Shown: positions 24,406 through 32,198 of the stretch, piece after piece
Numbering within the stretch: position 1 is the stretch's first letter
Layout: every line of letters begins with the position of its first letter
DNA from: Bin5 sp009843665
GTDB lineage: Bacteria; Chloroflexota; Anaerolineae; Caldilineales; Caldilineaceae
Direction of reading: 5' to 3'
Assembly: GCA_965220285.1 (NCBI GenBank)
Contig: OZ244818.1
Span: forward strand, 1,674,001-1,738,000
Length of the DNA stretch: 64,000 nucleotides
Translations under genes and position numbers: made by a program
The notes under the pieces: model-generated
Databases searched by the model: none
Seen by the model: the letters and a program-made list of their open reading frames with translations, nothing else
Told to the model about the DNA's origin: nothing

Positions 24406-26199
24406 ATGGCGAAGGGTTCTGTTTCACGTCGTGAGTTTATGAAGGGGGCGGCTGTTGTTGGCGGCGGGGTGCTGCTGGCGGGCTGTGCGCCTGAAGCGGC
24501 TGCGCCGGAGGCGGTGTCGGAAGCGGCGCCGATGACGGCGATGACGGCGGAGGAGATTCTGACGCCGCTGGGGCTGATGCCGGGCTCGCCGGACCATCCG
24601 AAGGGCTGGACGACGATGCTGCCGGACCCGCCGGAGGGGATGCCGCTGTCGCCGCCGGTGACGGTTACTTCGTTTACACGCACGGACGCGGATACGCGGT
24701 TTCAGGGCGACGACGACATTTATGACAATATCAGTCTGCGCTATCACAGGGCGCTCTTCGGGATCGATTATGAGATTCCCTGGACCTACGTGCGAGGCGA
24801 AGAGCTCGACCAGAAGATGAACCTGGCGCTGGCGGCCGGGGATATTCCAGAATTTATGCCGGGAATCCCGCTGGCGATGTTCCAGGACATGGTGGCAGGC
24901 GACCTGGTGGCGGATATTACGGACGTCTATGAGGCGACGGCGCACCCGAAGTGGGTCAAAGAGTCGCTGGCATGGGGCGATAACCAGTTGTGGGCCTTTG
25001 CCGAGGTGGACGGCCGCAAGATGGCGTTCCCGCGGGTTGCCCAGGCGGGCCAGAATGAGCAGATCCTCTTCATCCGCGAAGACTGGCTGGAGAAGGTGGG
25101 CATGGAGCCGCCGACGACGCTGGAGGAGATGGAGGCGGTGGCGGAGGCTTTCGTCACGAACGATCTGGGCGCGGGCCCGCCCGGGACGACGGTTGGTGTG
25201 ATGGCGTCGCGGGATTTGCAGAGCTGGTACGGGGGCCTGGGACCGGTCTTCGGCGGGTTTGGCGTGCTGCCGTCGTGGTACACCGAGGTAAGTACTTTCA
25301 CGAAGGATGGGCAGGGCGGTCTGCGTTTCGACGGTATCCAGCCGGCGATGAAAGATGCGCTGGCGTTGATACGTCGATGGTACGAGAAGAAAATTCTGAG
25401 CCCCGACTTTTTCACGAAGGGCTACCAGGAGAACCGCACCGAGATCGAGGGCAACCGCGTGGGCATGAACTACACGCATCCCTGGGGCGGTGTGGTCGGC
25501 GGGGGAATGGGCAGCATGGCCAATGACCCGTCAGCCCGATGGATCTGGATCGACGTGCCGGCAGGCCCGGTGCGCAAGGGCAAGAATTTCTACAGGCCGC
25601 TGCTGCAATCGGTCTTCCCCTTCCGTAAGGATTTTGAACACGTGGACAAGGTGGTGAAGCAGGCGAATCACGAGGCTGAGTTGGTGCTCAGTCCGGAACT
25701 GCGCTATCACGGATTTGAAGGCCACAATTATGCGTGGGTGGAGGGCGAGGACAGGGTTGAGATGCTGGCGGGCGGCACGCACGGATACGGGCTTATCAGG
25801 ACCCGCGGCGGCACCAATATCAGCCCGACCTCGAATATGAGGCGAATCCTGTGGGAGTTGAACTACAAGGATACGGTGCCGCGCGAGGATTGGGACGCGA
25901 TGATGGAGCTTAAGCTGGACGACCCGACGGGTCTGCAGACGATGCAGAACGAGGGGTGGCTGTTTCTGGCGGAGCATTCGCTGGCGGACACGATCCCCAA
26001 CGAGTGGACGGCGGCGCCGACCGAATTGCAGAGGGAGAAGTGGAGCGGGCTGCAAAAGCTGACGGATGAGACCTATTTCGGGATCATCACGGGCCAGTTG
26101 CCTATGGATGCGTTCGACGAGTATGTGACGAGGTGGAAGGCGCAGGGTGGGGATGAGGTGCTGGCTGAGATTAATGCGTGGTGGGCGGAAAAGCAGTAG
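24406..26199 (+). CDS. Extracellular sugar-binding lipoprotein (LplA/YtcQ-like), copy 1
   Basis: 597 residues; ATG 24406 chosen for GAGGGAGGAAGG upstream and for the correctly placed Tat signal SRREFMKGAAVVGGGVLLAGC with lipobox Cys. Large family-1 solute-binding protein, captures an oligosaccharide outside the membrane and delivers it to LplB/LplC-type permeases such as those at 28841 and 31308. Seen: DDDIYDNISLRYHRALFG, MAAGDIPE-type region, WYGGLGPVFGGFGVLPSWY and HPWGGVVGG. Tandem paralogue of 26955-28748 with strong identity (roughly four residues in five). No ATPase nearby: a shared MsmX-type ATPase elsewhere is expected. Confidence 0.9.
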   Translation: MAKGSVSRREFMKGAAVVGGGVLLAGCAPEAAAPEAVSEAAPMTAMTAEEILTPLGLMPGSPDHPKGWTTMLPDPPEGMPLSPPVTVTSFTRTDADTRFQGDDDIYDNISLRYHRALFGIDYEIPWTYVRGEELDQKMNLALAAGDIPEFMPGIPLAMFQDMVAGDLVADITDVYEATAHPKWVKESLAWGDNQLWAFAEVDGRKMAFPRVAQAGQNEQILFIREDWLEKVGMEPPTTLEEMEAVAEAFVTNDLGAGPPGTTVGVMASRDLQSWYGGLGPVFGGFGVLPSWYTEVSTFTKDGQGGLRFDGIQPAMKDALALIRRWYEKKILSPDFFTKGYQENRTEIEGNRVGMNYTHPWGGVVGGGMGSMANDPSARWIWIDVPAGPVRKGKNFYRPLLQSVFPFRKDFEHVDKVVKQANHEAELVLSPELRYHGFEGHNYAWVEGEDRVEMLAGGTHGYGLIRTRGGTNISPTSNMRRILWELNYKDTVPREDWDAMMELKLDDPTGLQTMQNEGWLFLAEHSLADTIPNEWTAAPTELQREKWSGLQKLTDETYFGIITGQLPMDAFDEYVTRWKAQGGDEVLAEINAWWAEKQ

Positions 26200-26255
26200 T
26201 CAGTAGTCAGTAGTCAGTAGTCAGTAGTCAGTAGTCAGAGATCAGTAGTCAGTTA
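26194..26255. repeat. Heptamer repeat array (CAGTAGT)
   Basis: Seven to eight consecutive CAGTAGT units starting at the stop codon of the first binding-protein gene. Confidence 0.75.
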
Positions 26256-26257
26256 GA

Positions 26258-26294
26258 GTGGATAGTGGGGATGGGCCCGCTATCCACTTTTTTT
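26258..26294 (+). terminator. Intrinsic terminator after binding protein copy 1
   Basis: GTGGATAG and CTATCCAC arms, then seven T. The same stem and T-run follow copy 2. Confidence 0.85.
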
Positions 26295-26346
26295 GTGGGC
26301 GCGGGTATTGGGGCGGTGGGGGAGATTGGATTTTGGTTGGGGACGA

Positions 26347-26371
26347 GGGCAGGCACAAGGCCTGCCCCTAC
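26347..26371. repeat. Dispersed hairpin repeat
   Basis: GGGCAGGC-ACAAG-GCCTGCCCCTAC, identical core to the minisatellite unit. Confidence 0.75.
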
Positions 26372-26417
26372 GGGAGCGTTTGAGGGGGAAGGGGGAGACG
26401 GCGAGGTGGGCGGACGA

Positions 26418-26442
26418 GGGCAGGCACAAGGCCTGCCCCTAC
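26418..26442. repeat. Dispersed hairpin repeat
   Basis: Second identical copy 71 bp after the previous one (the minisatellite period), followed by a decayed third near 26480-26510. A short, degenerate version of the 72-bp array. Confidence 0.75.
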
Positions 26443-26603
26443 GGGGGCGTTTGAGGGGGAAACGGCGCGGGTGGGGGCGAAGGCGGGGGCAGGGCCTGCG
26501 CCTGCGGGGATTTGATGGGGCTGGCGGGGGGGGGTGGCGGAGTTCTTTCGGATGGGCACTTGGCCAATATAGGCACCAGGTCGATGAGGGATGTTGTAGG
26601 AGG

Positions 26604-26662
26604 GGGGGCGTTGCGGGGGCGGAGCCCCCGCACAAGGGAGGGCCGAATAGGCCCGACCGCCC
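26604..26662. repeat. Double-hairpin repeat (GGGGCGGAGCCCC / GGGCCGAATAGGCCC), copy 1
   Basis: Two small stems in ~60 bp: GCGGGGGC-GGA-GCCCCCGC and GGGCC-GAATA-GGCCC, then CGACCGCCCA. Copies at 52679-52742 and 61959-62022. Confidence 0.75.
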
Positions 26663-26812
26663 AAAGGCGAGGAGAGAGTGGAGAGGAGAGAGGAGAGAGA
26701 AAAACCTGCGCTCGGCTCGCGAAGGGTCGCGAATTGACGGTGGCGGAGTCGTTGGGTGGGGTGTGGGGGAGTGGAGGGCGGATTGGGGGTGGGTGCGGTG
26801 GGGGAAGTGTGT

Positions 26813-26841
26813 TTGACAGGGGTGGGGAGGGGTGCTATAGT
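26813..26841 (+). promoter_or_regulatory. Promoter of second sugar-binding protein gene
   Basis: TTGACA (26813-26818), 17-base spacer identical to that of copy 1, TATAGT (26836-26841). The better -10 match predicts a stronger promoter than copy 1. Confidence 0.7.
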
Positions 26842-26954
26842 GGCGGGGAAATTCTTCACTGTTTTGTCCACCGGATTTGACCAGCGCGATAGATTGTTAG
26901 AGTACAGTTTTGGAGAGAAGACATAGCGGCTTTGCGCCGAGGGAGGAAGGCACT

Positions 26955-28748
26955 ATGGCGAGGGGTTCTGTATCACGTCGTGAGTTTATGAAGGGGGCGG
27001 CGGTTGCCGGCGGCGGGGTGCTGCTGGCGGGCTGTGCGCCTGAGCCGGCTGCGCCGGAGGCGGTGGCTGAGTCGGCGCCGATGGTGGCGATGACGGCAGA
27101 GGAGATTCTGACGCCGGCGGGGCTGATGCCGGGGTCGCCGGACCATGTGAAGGGCTGGACGACGGATCTCCCGGACCTGCCGGAGGGGATGCCGCTGAAT
27201 CCGGCGGTGACGATCACTTCGTTTACACGCACGGACGCGGATACGCGGTTCCAGGGCGACGACGACATTTACGACAATATCAGCCTGCGCTACATCAAGG
27301 CGCTGTTCGGCATCGAGTACGATATCCCGTGGACGTATGTGCAGGGCGAGGAGCGCGACCAGAAGATGAACCTGGCGATGGCGGCCGGCGATATTCCGGA
27401 TTTGATGCCGGGGATCGGGCTGGCGATGTTCCAGGACATGGTGGCGGGCGACCTGGTGGCGGATATTACGGACGTCTATGAGGCGACTGCGCACCCGAAG
27501 TGGGTCAAGGAGTCGCAAGCGTGGGGCGATAACCAGTTGTGGGCGTACGCGGAGGTGGACGGCCGCAAGATGGCGTTCCCGAGCATTGCCCAGGCGGGCC
27601 AGGATGAGCAGATTCTGTTTATCCGCACGGACTGGCTGGACAAGGTGGGGATGGATGCGCCGACGACGCTGGAGGAGATGGAGGCGGTGGCGGAGGCTTT
27701 CGTCACGAACGATCTGGGCGCGGGCCCGCCCGGGACGACGGTTGGTGTGATGGCGTCGCGGGATTTGCAGAGCTGGTACGGGGGTCTGGGACCGGTCTTC
27801 GGCGGGTTTGGCGTGCTGCCGTCGTGGTACTCGAGTGTGAGCACGTTCACGAAGGACGGGCAGGGCGGTCTGAAATTCGACGGCATCGATCCGGCGATGA
27901 AGGATGCCTTGACGCTGGTGCGCCGCTGGTACGAGAAGAAGATCCTGAGCCCCGACTTTTTCACGAAGGGTTACCAGGAGAACCGCACCGAGGTCGAGGG
28001 CAACCGCGTGGGCATGAACTACACGCATCCCTGGGGCGGTGTGGTTGCGGGGGCGATCGGCAGCATGGCGAACGATCCCGAGGCGCGCTGGGACTGGTTT
28101 GACGTGCCGGCAGGCCCGGTGCGCAAGGGCAAGAACTACTTCAGCCCGCTGCGCACAGGCGTGTTCCCGTTCCGCAAGGGTTCTGAGCATATTGACAAGA
28201 TCCTGATGCAGGCGAACTTCGAGGCGGAGATCGTGCTGAGCCCGCAGCGGCGCTATCACGGTTTTGAGGGGCACAATTACGAGTGGGTCGAGGGCGAGGA
28301 CAGGGTTGTGCCACTGTCCGGCGGCACGCATGGGTACGGCATCATCAATACGCGGGGCGGCGCCAACATCAGCCCGACCTCGAACATGAACAACATTCAG
28401 TGGAAGCTGAATTATAAGGAGACGGTGCCGCGCGACGAGTGGGACGCGATGATGGAGCTGCTGCTGGACGACCCGACGGGTCTGCAGACGATGCAGGACG
28501 AGGGCTGGCTGTTCCTGGCGGAGCACTCGCTTGAGGACACGATCCGCAATGAGTGGAACGCGGCGCCGACGGAGCTGCAAAAGGAGAAGTGGACGCAGCT
28601 GCAGACGTTGACGGACGAGACCTATTTCGCGATCATCACCGGCCAGTTGCCCGTGGACGCGTTTGACGAGTATGTGACGACGTGGCTGGCGCAGGGCGGC
28701 GAGGCGGTGCTGGCGGAGATTAACGAGTGGTGGGCGAACAAGCAGTGA
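26955..28748 (+). CDS. Extracellular sugar-binding lipoprotein (LplA/YtcQ-like), copy 2
   Basis: 597 residues, Tat/lipoprotein signal SRREFMKGAAVAGGGVLLAGC. Tandem duplicate of the 24406 gene including promoter, 5' leader and terminator; differences cluster in the middle and C-terminal parts (for example DLPDLPEGMPLNPAVTI and NYFSPLRTGVFPFRKGSEHI), which could alter ligand preference. Directly precedes the LplB-type permease gene across a terminator, so the pair is likely high-level binding protein with lower-level permeases by read-through. Confidence 0.9.
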   Translation: MARGSVSRREFMKGAAVAGGGVLLAGCAPEPAAPEAVAESAPMVAMTAEEILTPAGLMPGSPDHVKGWTTDLPDLPEGMPLNPAVTITSFTRTDADTRFQGDDDIYDNISLRYIKALFGIEYDIPWTYVQGEERDQKMNLAMAAGDIPDLMPGIGLAMFQDMVAGDLVADITDVYEATAHPKWVKESQAWGDNQLWAYAEVDGRKMAFPSIAQAGQDEQILFIRTDWLDKVGMDAPTTLEEMEAVAEAFVTNDLGAGPPGTTVGVMASRDLQSWYGGLGPVFGGFGVLPSWYSSVSTFTKDGQGGLKFDGIDPAMKDALTLVRRWYEKKILSPDFFTKGYQENRTEVEGNRVGMNYTHPWGGVVAGAIGSMANDPEARWDWFDVPAGPVRKGKNYFSPLRTGVFPFRKGSEHIDKILMQANFEAEIVLSPQRRYHGFEGHNYEWVEGEDRVVPLSGGTHGYGIINTRGGANISPTSNMNNIQWKLNYKETVPRDEWDAMMELLLDDPTGLQTMQDEGWLFLAEHSLEDTIRNEWNAAPTELQKEKWTQLQTLTDETYFAIITGQLPVDAFDEYVTTWLAQGGEAVLAEINEWWANKQ

Positions 28749-28802
28749 TCAGTGGTCAGTGGTCAGTGGTCAGAACTACAGTGATTCGTGGTTAGTTTGT
28801 GA

Positions 28803-28837
28803 GTGGATAGTGGGGGTTCCTGCTATCCACTTTTTTT
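28803..28837 (+). terminator. Intrinsic terminator/attenuator between binding protein copy 2 and permease
   Basis: GTGGATAG and CTATCCAC arms followed by seven T, ending only 3 bases before the permease ATG (28841). Partial read-through would set the binding-protein to permease ratio. Confidence 0.8.
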
Positions 28838-28840
28838 GTT

Positions 28841-29791
28841 ATGCACGTACTGGCTCCGGTTGTAGATGATCTGAAGGAACAGGCGAGCAGGTTTGTTCGT
28901 TTTTTGCCGCGGTTGTGGCCGCTGTACGTGATGGTGATCCCGGCGCTGATTCATCTGGCGCTGTTGAGCTACTATCCGATGTACGGCATCCGGATCGCGT
29001 TTCAGGAGTACAAGCCGGCGCTGGGGTTTTCGAAGTCACAGTGGGTGGGTTTGAAGCAGTTCCAGCTGATGCTGGAGAACCCATCGTTCTGGCAGATTTT
29101 CCGCAATACGATCGTGATCGCGACGTCGAAGATCGTGACGCTGCAGTTCTGCGCGGTTATCCTGGCGCTGCTGCTGAACGAGGTGCGGAAGCTGTTCTAC
29201 AAGCGGAGTGTGCAGAGCCTGGTGTACCTGCCCTATTTTCTGTCGTGGATCGTGCTGGGCGGGATCATGCTGGAGATGCTGGGTTCGGCGGGGGTGGTGA
29301 ACCAGCTGCTGCAGCGGGCGGGAGTGGAGCAGCCGATCATCTTTTTGGGGAACAACCGGACGTTTGTGCCGACGCTGGTGGCGAGCCATCTGTGGCAACA
29401 GGTGGGCTGGGCGACGATCCTGTACCTGGCGGCGCTGACGAGTATTGATCCGCAGCTGCTGGAGGCGGCGGCGATTGACGGGGCGGGGCGTTTTCAGCGG
29501 GTGCTGTACATCATTTTGCCGGGCGTGCTGCCGACGCTGCTGCTGGTGCTGTGTCTGGACTTCGGGTTGCTATTCAATGCGGCGGGGTTCGACCAGGTGC
29601 TGAATCTGTACAATCCGGCGGTGTATTCGACGGGTGATATTCTGGATACGTGGATCTATCGTGAGGGGTTGCTGGGGGCGCGTTTCAGTCTGGCGACGGC
29701 GGTGGGGTTGGTGCGGTCGGTGTTGGGGCTGATTTTGATTGTGGTGAGTTTGCGGTTGATTTCGCGTTTTACCGACTATCAGGTTTACTAG
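28841..29791 (+). CDS. Sugar ABC transporter permease (LplB-like)
   Basis: 316 residues, six membrane segments; membrane channel of an oligosaccharide importer. Seen: VMVIPALIHLALLSYYPMYGIRIAFQEYKP near 28-57, YLPYFLSWIVLGG, and EAA loop EAAAIDGAGRFQRVLYIILPG (about 207-227) for docking the ATPase. The ATG lies right after a terminator and lacks a good ribosome site, consistent with low expression. Heterodimer partner is the 31308 permease. Confidence 0.92.
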   Translation: MHVLAPVVDDLKEQASRFVRFLPRLWPLYVMVIPALIHLALLSYYPMYGIRIAFQEYKPALGFSKSQWVGLKQFQLMLENPSFWQIFRNTIVIATSKIVTLQFCAVILALLLNEVRKLFYKRSVQSLVYLPYFLSWIVLGGIMLEMLGSAGVVNQLLQRAGVEQPIIFLGNNRTFVPTLVASHLWQQVGWATILYLAALTSIDPQLLEAAAIDGAGRFQRVLYIILPGVLPTLLLVLCLDFGLLFNAAGFDQVLNLYNPAVYSTGDILDTWIYREGLLGARFSLATAVGLVRSVLGLILIVVSLRLISRFTDYQVY

Positions 29792-29840
29792 CTCTTGGGC
29801 CTAGTTGACATTTTGGGGTTGTGAGAAACAAAAACAATCG

Positions 29841-29917
29841 ATCCGCGAAGGCACGCGAAGGGGCGCGAAGAACACCTTTTTGTCCACGAAGGGCCACGAA
29901 GGGCCGCGAAGAACACC
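29841..29917. repeat. CGCGAAGG/CCACGAAGGG repeat block
   Basis: Nine-base units CGCGAAGG(C/G) and CCACGAAGGG repeated six times with two GAACACC ends. Rest of 29792-30170 shows no coding signal apart from the leader of the next gene. Confidence 0.65.
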
Positions 29918-30170
29918 AAAGGCTACTGGGATTTTCCTTGCTTGAATGCGCGGGTCAGTCGCACTTTGCAGCCGTTAATCGCTGCCCTGACAAACGTCAA
30001 CGAGCACCTGTCAGTGGTTCGTGGGGCCTTGCTAGTTGGGAGAGGCCATTTGATTGAGTGAATATAGTCAGGGACACCTTGCAGGCGGTTGACAGCGGAG
30101 CCGTTGACTGAGTTTATGCCGGCGCACATAGGGACGCTTGCTTCACCACTTTGAGGAAAGGAAAGAAACA

Positions 30171-31199
30171 GTGACAGACTATACAGTTTCGCGACGCGCA
30201 TTTGTCAAGACGGCGGCTGTGGCGTCGTTGGGGATAGCCCTGGCGGCCTGCCAGCCGATACCGCCCATGGAGGACGCTGAACCGGACATGGGCCAGGTTA
30301 CCGCCGCCCAGGTGACGGACGCCGAAAGCCTCAAGGCCTGGGTCCTGGCAGCCCACGCCGAAATCCAAAGGATCGCCATAAACCTGGACGCAGCGGCGAA
30401 GCTCAAGCAGTGGGTGAAAACGGAGGGCGACTGGAAATCCGGCTCGACCTTCCTCATCATCTTCGCGGCTAACGGAAACGTCTACGCGCACGGGAACGAC
30501 CGCGGCGCCGAAGACAGAAACCTGCTCGACATGGAGGACGAACGCGGAACCAGGGTCGTCGAGGAACTCCTGGCGGTCGCTGCTGAGGGCGGCGGTTTCG
30601 TCGAATACTACGACGACGGGCTGAAGACGGCATACGCCGTCCCATTCAGACGACAGTTCGTGCTCGTCGGCGGCTACTCGCAGGACGTCTCCGATGTCGA
30701 AGTCCGCATCGCCGATCTTCCCAGGCCCGCGGTCACCGCCTCCGAAGTCGTGGACCGCGAGACACTGATCACCTTTGTGGAAGAGGCGGCCAGGATCTAC
30801 CAGGAGGCCCTCAGGTTCGAAGGCGGTCCCCCCCTCGTCGAGATCAAGAACGCCTTCCGGGTGGAAGGCGGGGACTGGAAGGTAGGCTCGATCTACCTGT
30901 ATGTCGTGAGCGGCGGGGGCGTCACCCTATTTCACGGCACTGAGCCCTTCCGCGAAGGCAATCCCACCGACATGACCAGGACCGACGTCAATGGCGTGCC
31001 GTTCGCCGAGGAGTTGATCGGAGGCGCACGCCGCGAAGGGCGGAAGTTTTTGCGGTATCACTACGACGACCCCTCCATCGAAGGTGACGAGGACACCGGT
31101 TCCCCCAAGCTCGGCTACGCCGTCAGCCTCCAGGTTGGCGCCTCCGAAGAGAAGATGGTCATCGGCTCCGGCATCTATATCCCTGAAGACGAGGAGTGA
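30171..31199 (+). CDS. Tat-exported lipoprotein with two Cache-like domains
   Basis: 342 residues from GTG 30171 (GAGGAAAGGAAAG upstream). Signal SRRAFVKTAAVASLGIALAAC gives a Tat-exported lipoprotein. The body holds two similar halves: about 50-165 (SLKAWVLAAHAEIQ...GDWKSGSTFLIIFAANGNVYAHG...VEYYDDG) and about 200-335 (TLITFVEEAARIYQ...GDWKVGSIYLYVVSGGGVTLFHG...LRYHYDD), each like the single Cache sensor fold. There is no transmembrane transmitter domain, so it may present a ligand rather than signal. Its C-rich codon use differs from the G-ending style of the transporter genes on both sides, suggesting later insertion between the two permeases. Confidence 0.75.
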   Translation: MTDYTVSRRAFVKTAAVASLGIALAACQPIPPMEDAEPDMGQVTAAQVTDAESLKAWVLAAHAEIQRIAINLDAAAKLKQWVKTEGDWKSGSTFLIIFAANGNVYAHGNDRGAEDRNLLDMEDERGTRVVEELLAVAAEGGGFVEYYDDGLKTAYAVPFRRQFVLVGGYSQDVSDVEVRIADLPRPAVTASEVVDRETLITFVEEAARIYQEALRFEGGPPLVEIKNAFRVEGGDWKVGSIYLYVVSGGGVTLFHGTEPFREGNPTDMTRTDVNGVPFAEELIGGARREGRKFLRYHYDDPSIEGDEDTGSPKLGYAVSLQVGASEEKMVIGSGIYIPEDEE

Positions 31200-31241
31200 T
31201 CCCCGGCGCCATGCCGGCGCCCACTGGGGGGCGCCGGCGTG

Positions 31242-31291
31242 GGACTGCAGTGGTCAGTGGTCAGAGAGGCAGTGGTCAGAGAGGCAGTGGT
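31242..31291. repeat. Heptamer repeat (CAGTGGT / CAGAGAGG)
   Basis: CAGTGGTCAGTGGTCAGAG followed by two AGGCAGTGGT units, just before the second permease gene. Confidence 0.65.
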
Positions 31292-31307
31292 TGGTTGGGG
31301 AGTGTAG

Positions 31308-32195
31308 ATGAACAGGGCGGAGCGGCGGGGGTTTGGGTCGCGGGTTTTTGATATATTCAACCATACGTTCCTGCTTGTGCTGGGGCTGTCTTGCGTTATT
31401 CCGTTGATTCATCTGCTGGCGCTTTCGTTCAGCGACCGGGCGGCGGCGACGGGCGGGTTGGTGACGCTGTGGCCGGTGCGGCCGACGTCGATCACGTATG
31501 AGAAGGTGCTGGAGGCGGGCGTTTTTCTGAACGCGTTCTGGATTTCGGTGATCCGGACGGTGGTGGGGACGACGCTGCAGATGACGCTGGTGGTTCTGAT
31601 CTCGTTCCCGCTGTCGAAGAACAAGGAGGAGATGCCGTTTCGGAACATTATCATGGGCTCGGTGGTGTTTGCGTATCTGTTCAACGGGGGGCTGATCCCG
31701 TGGTTCCTGGTGATACGCAAGCTGGGCATGCTGAACACGATCTGGGCGCTGATCATCCCGCAGGCGCTGCCGCTGTGGAACGTGATTCTGATGATGAACT
31801 TCTTCCGGCGGGTGCCGAAGGAGCTGGAGGAGGCCTCGATTATTGACGGGGCCACGTACTGGCAGATTCTGCTGCACGTGTATCTGCCGATCTCGGTGCC
31901 GGCGCTGGCGACGTTGACGCTGTTCGGCGCGGTAGGGCACTGGAACGCGTGGTTTGACGGGATGATTCTGATTGCGGACCGGGACTTGATCCCGTTGCAG
32001 ACGTTTTTGCGCACGGTGGTGGTGAAGATGGATATGAACGAGTTCATGCGCAATCCGGAGGATTTCGACATGTTCTCGGACCGTTCGCTGCGGGCGGCGC
32101 AGACGCTGGTGACGGTCGTCCCCATTCTGGTTGTATACCCCTTTTTGCAGCGCTATTTTGTCAGCGGCATCACGCTCGGCGCCCTGAAGGGCTGA
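31308..32195 (+). CDS. Sugar ABC transporter permease (LplC/YtcP-like)
   Basis: 295 residues, six membrane segments. Typical LplC features: SCVIPLIHLLALSFSDRAAA (about 29-48), YLFNGGLIPWFLVIRKLGM, EAA loop EEASIIDGATYWQILLHVYLPIS (about 178-200), and C-terminal QRYFVSGITLGALKG. Pairs with the 28841 permease. GGGGAG ribosome site upstream. Ends three bases before the GroEL-like gene, so the two are likely co-translated. Confidence 0.92.
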   Translation: MNRAERRGFGSRVFDIFNHTFLLVLGLSCVIPLIHLLALSFSDRAAATGGLVTLWPVRPTSITYEKVLEAGVFLNAFWISVIRTVVGTTLQMTLVVLISFPLSKNKEEMPFRNIIMGSVVFAYLFNGGLIPWFLVIRKLGMLNTIWALIIPQALPLWNVILMMNFFRRVPKELEEASIIDGATYWQILLHVYLPISVPALATLTLFGAVGHWNAWFDGMILIADRDLIPLQTFLRTVVVKMDMNEFMRNPEDFDMFSDRSLRAAQTLVTVVPILVVYPFLQRYFVSGITLGALKG

Positions 32196-32198
32196 GGC

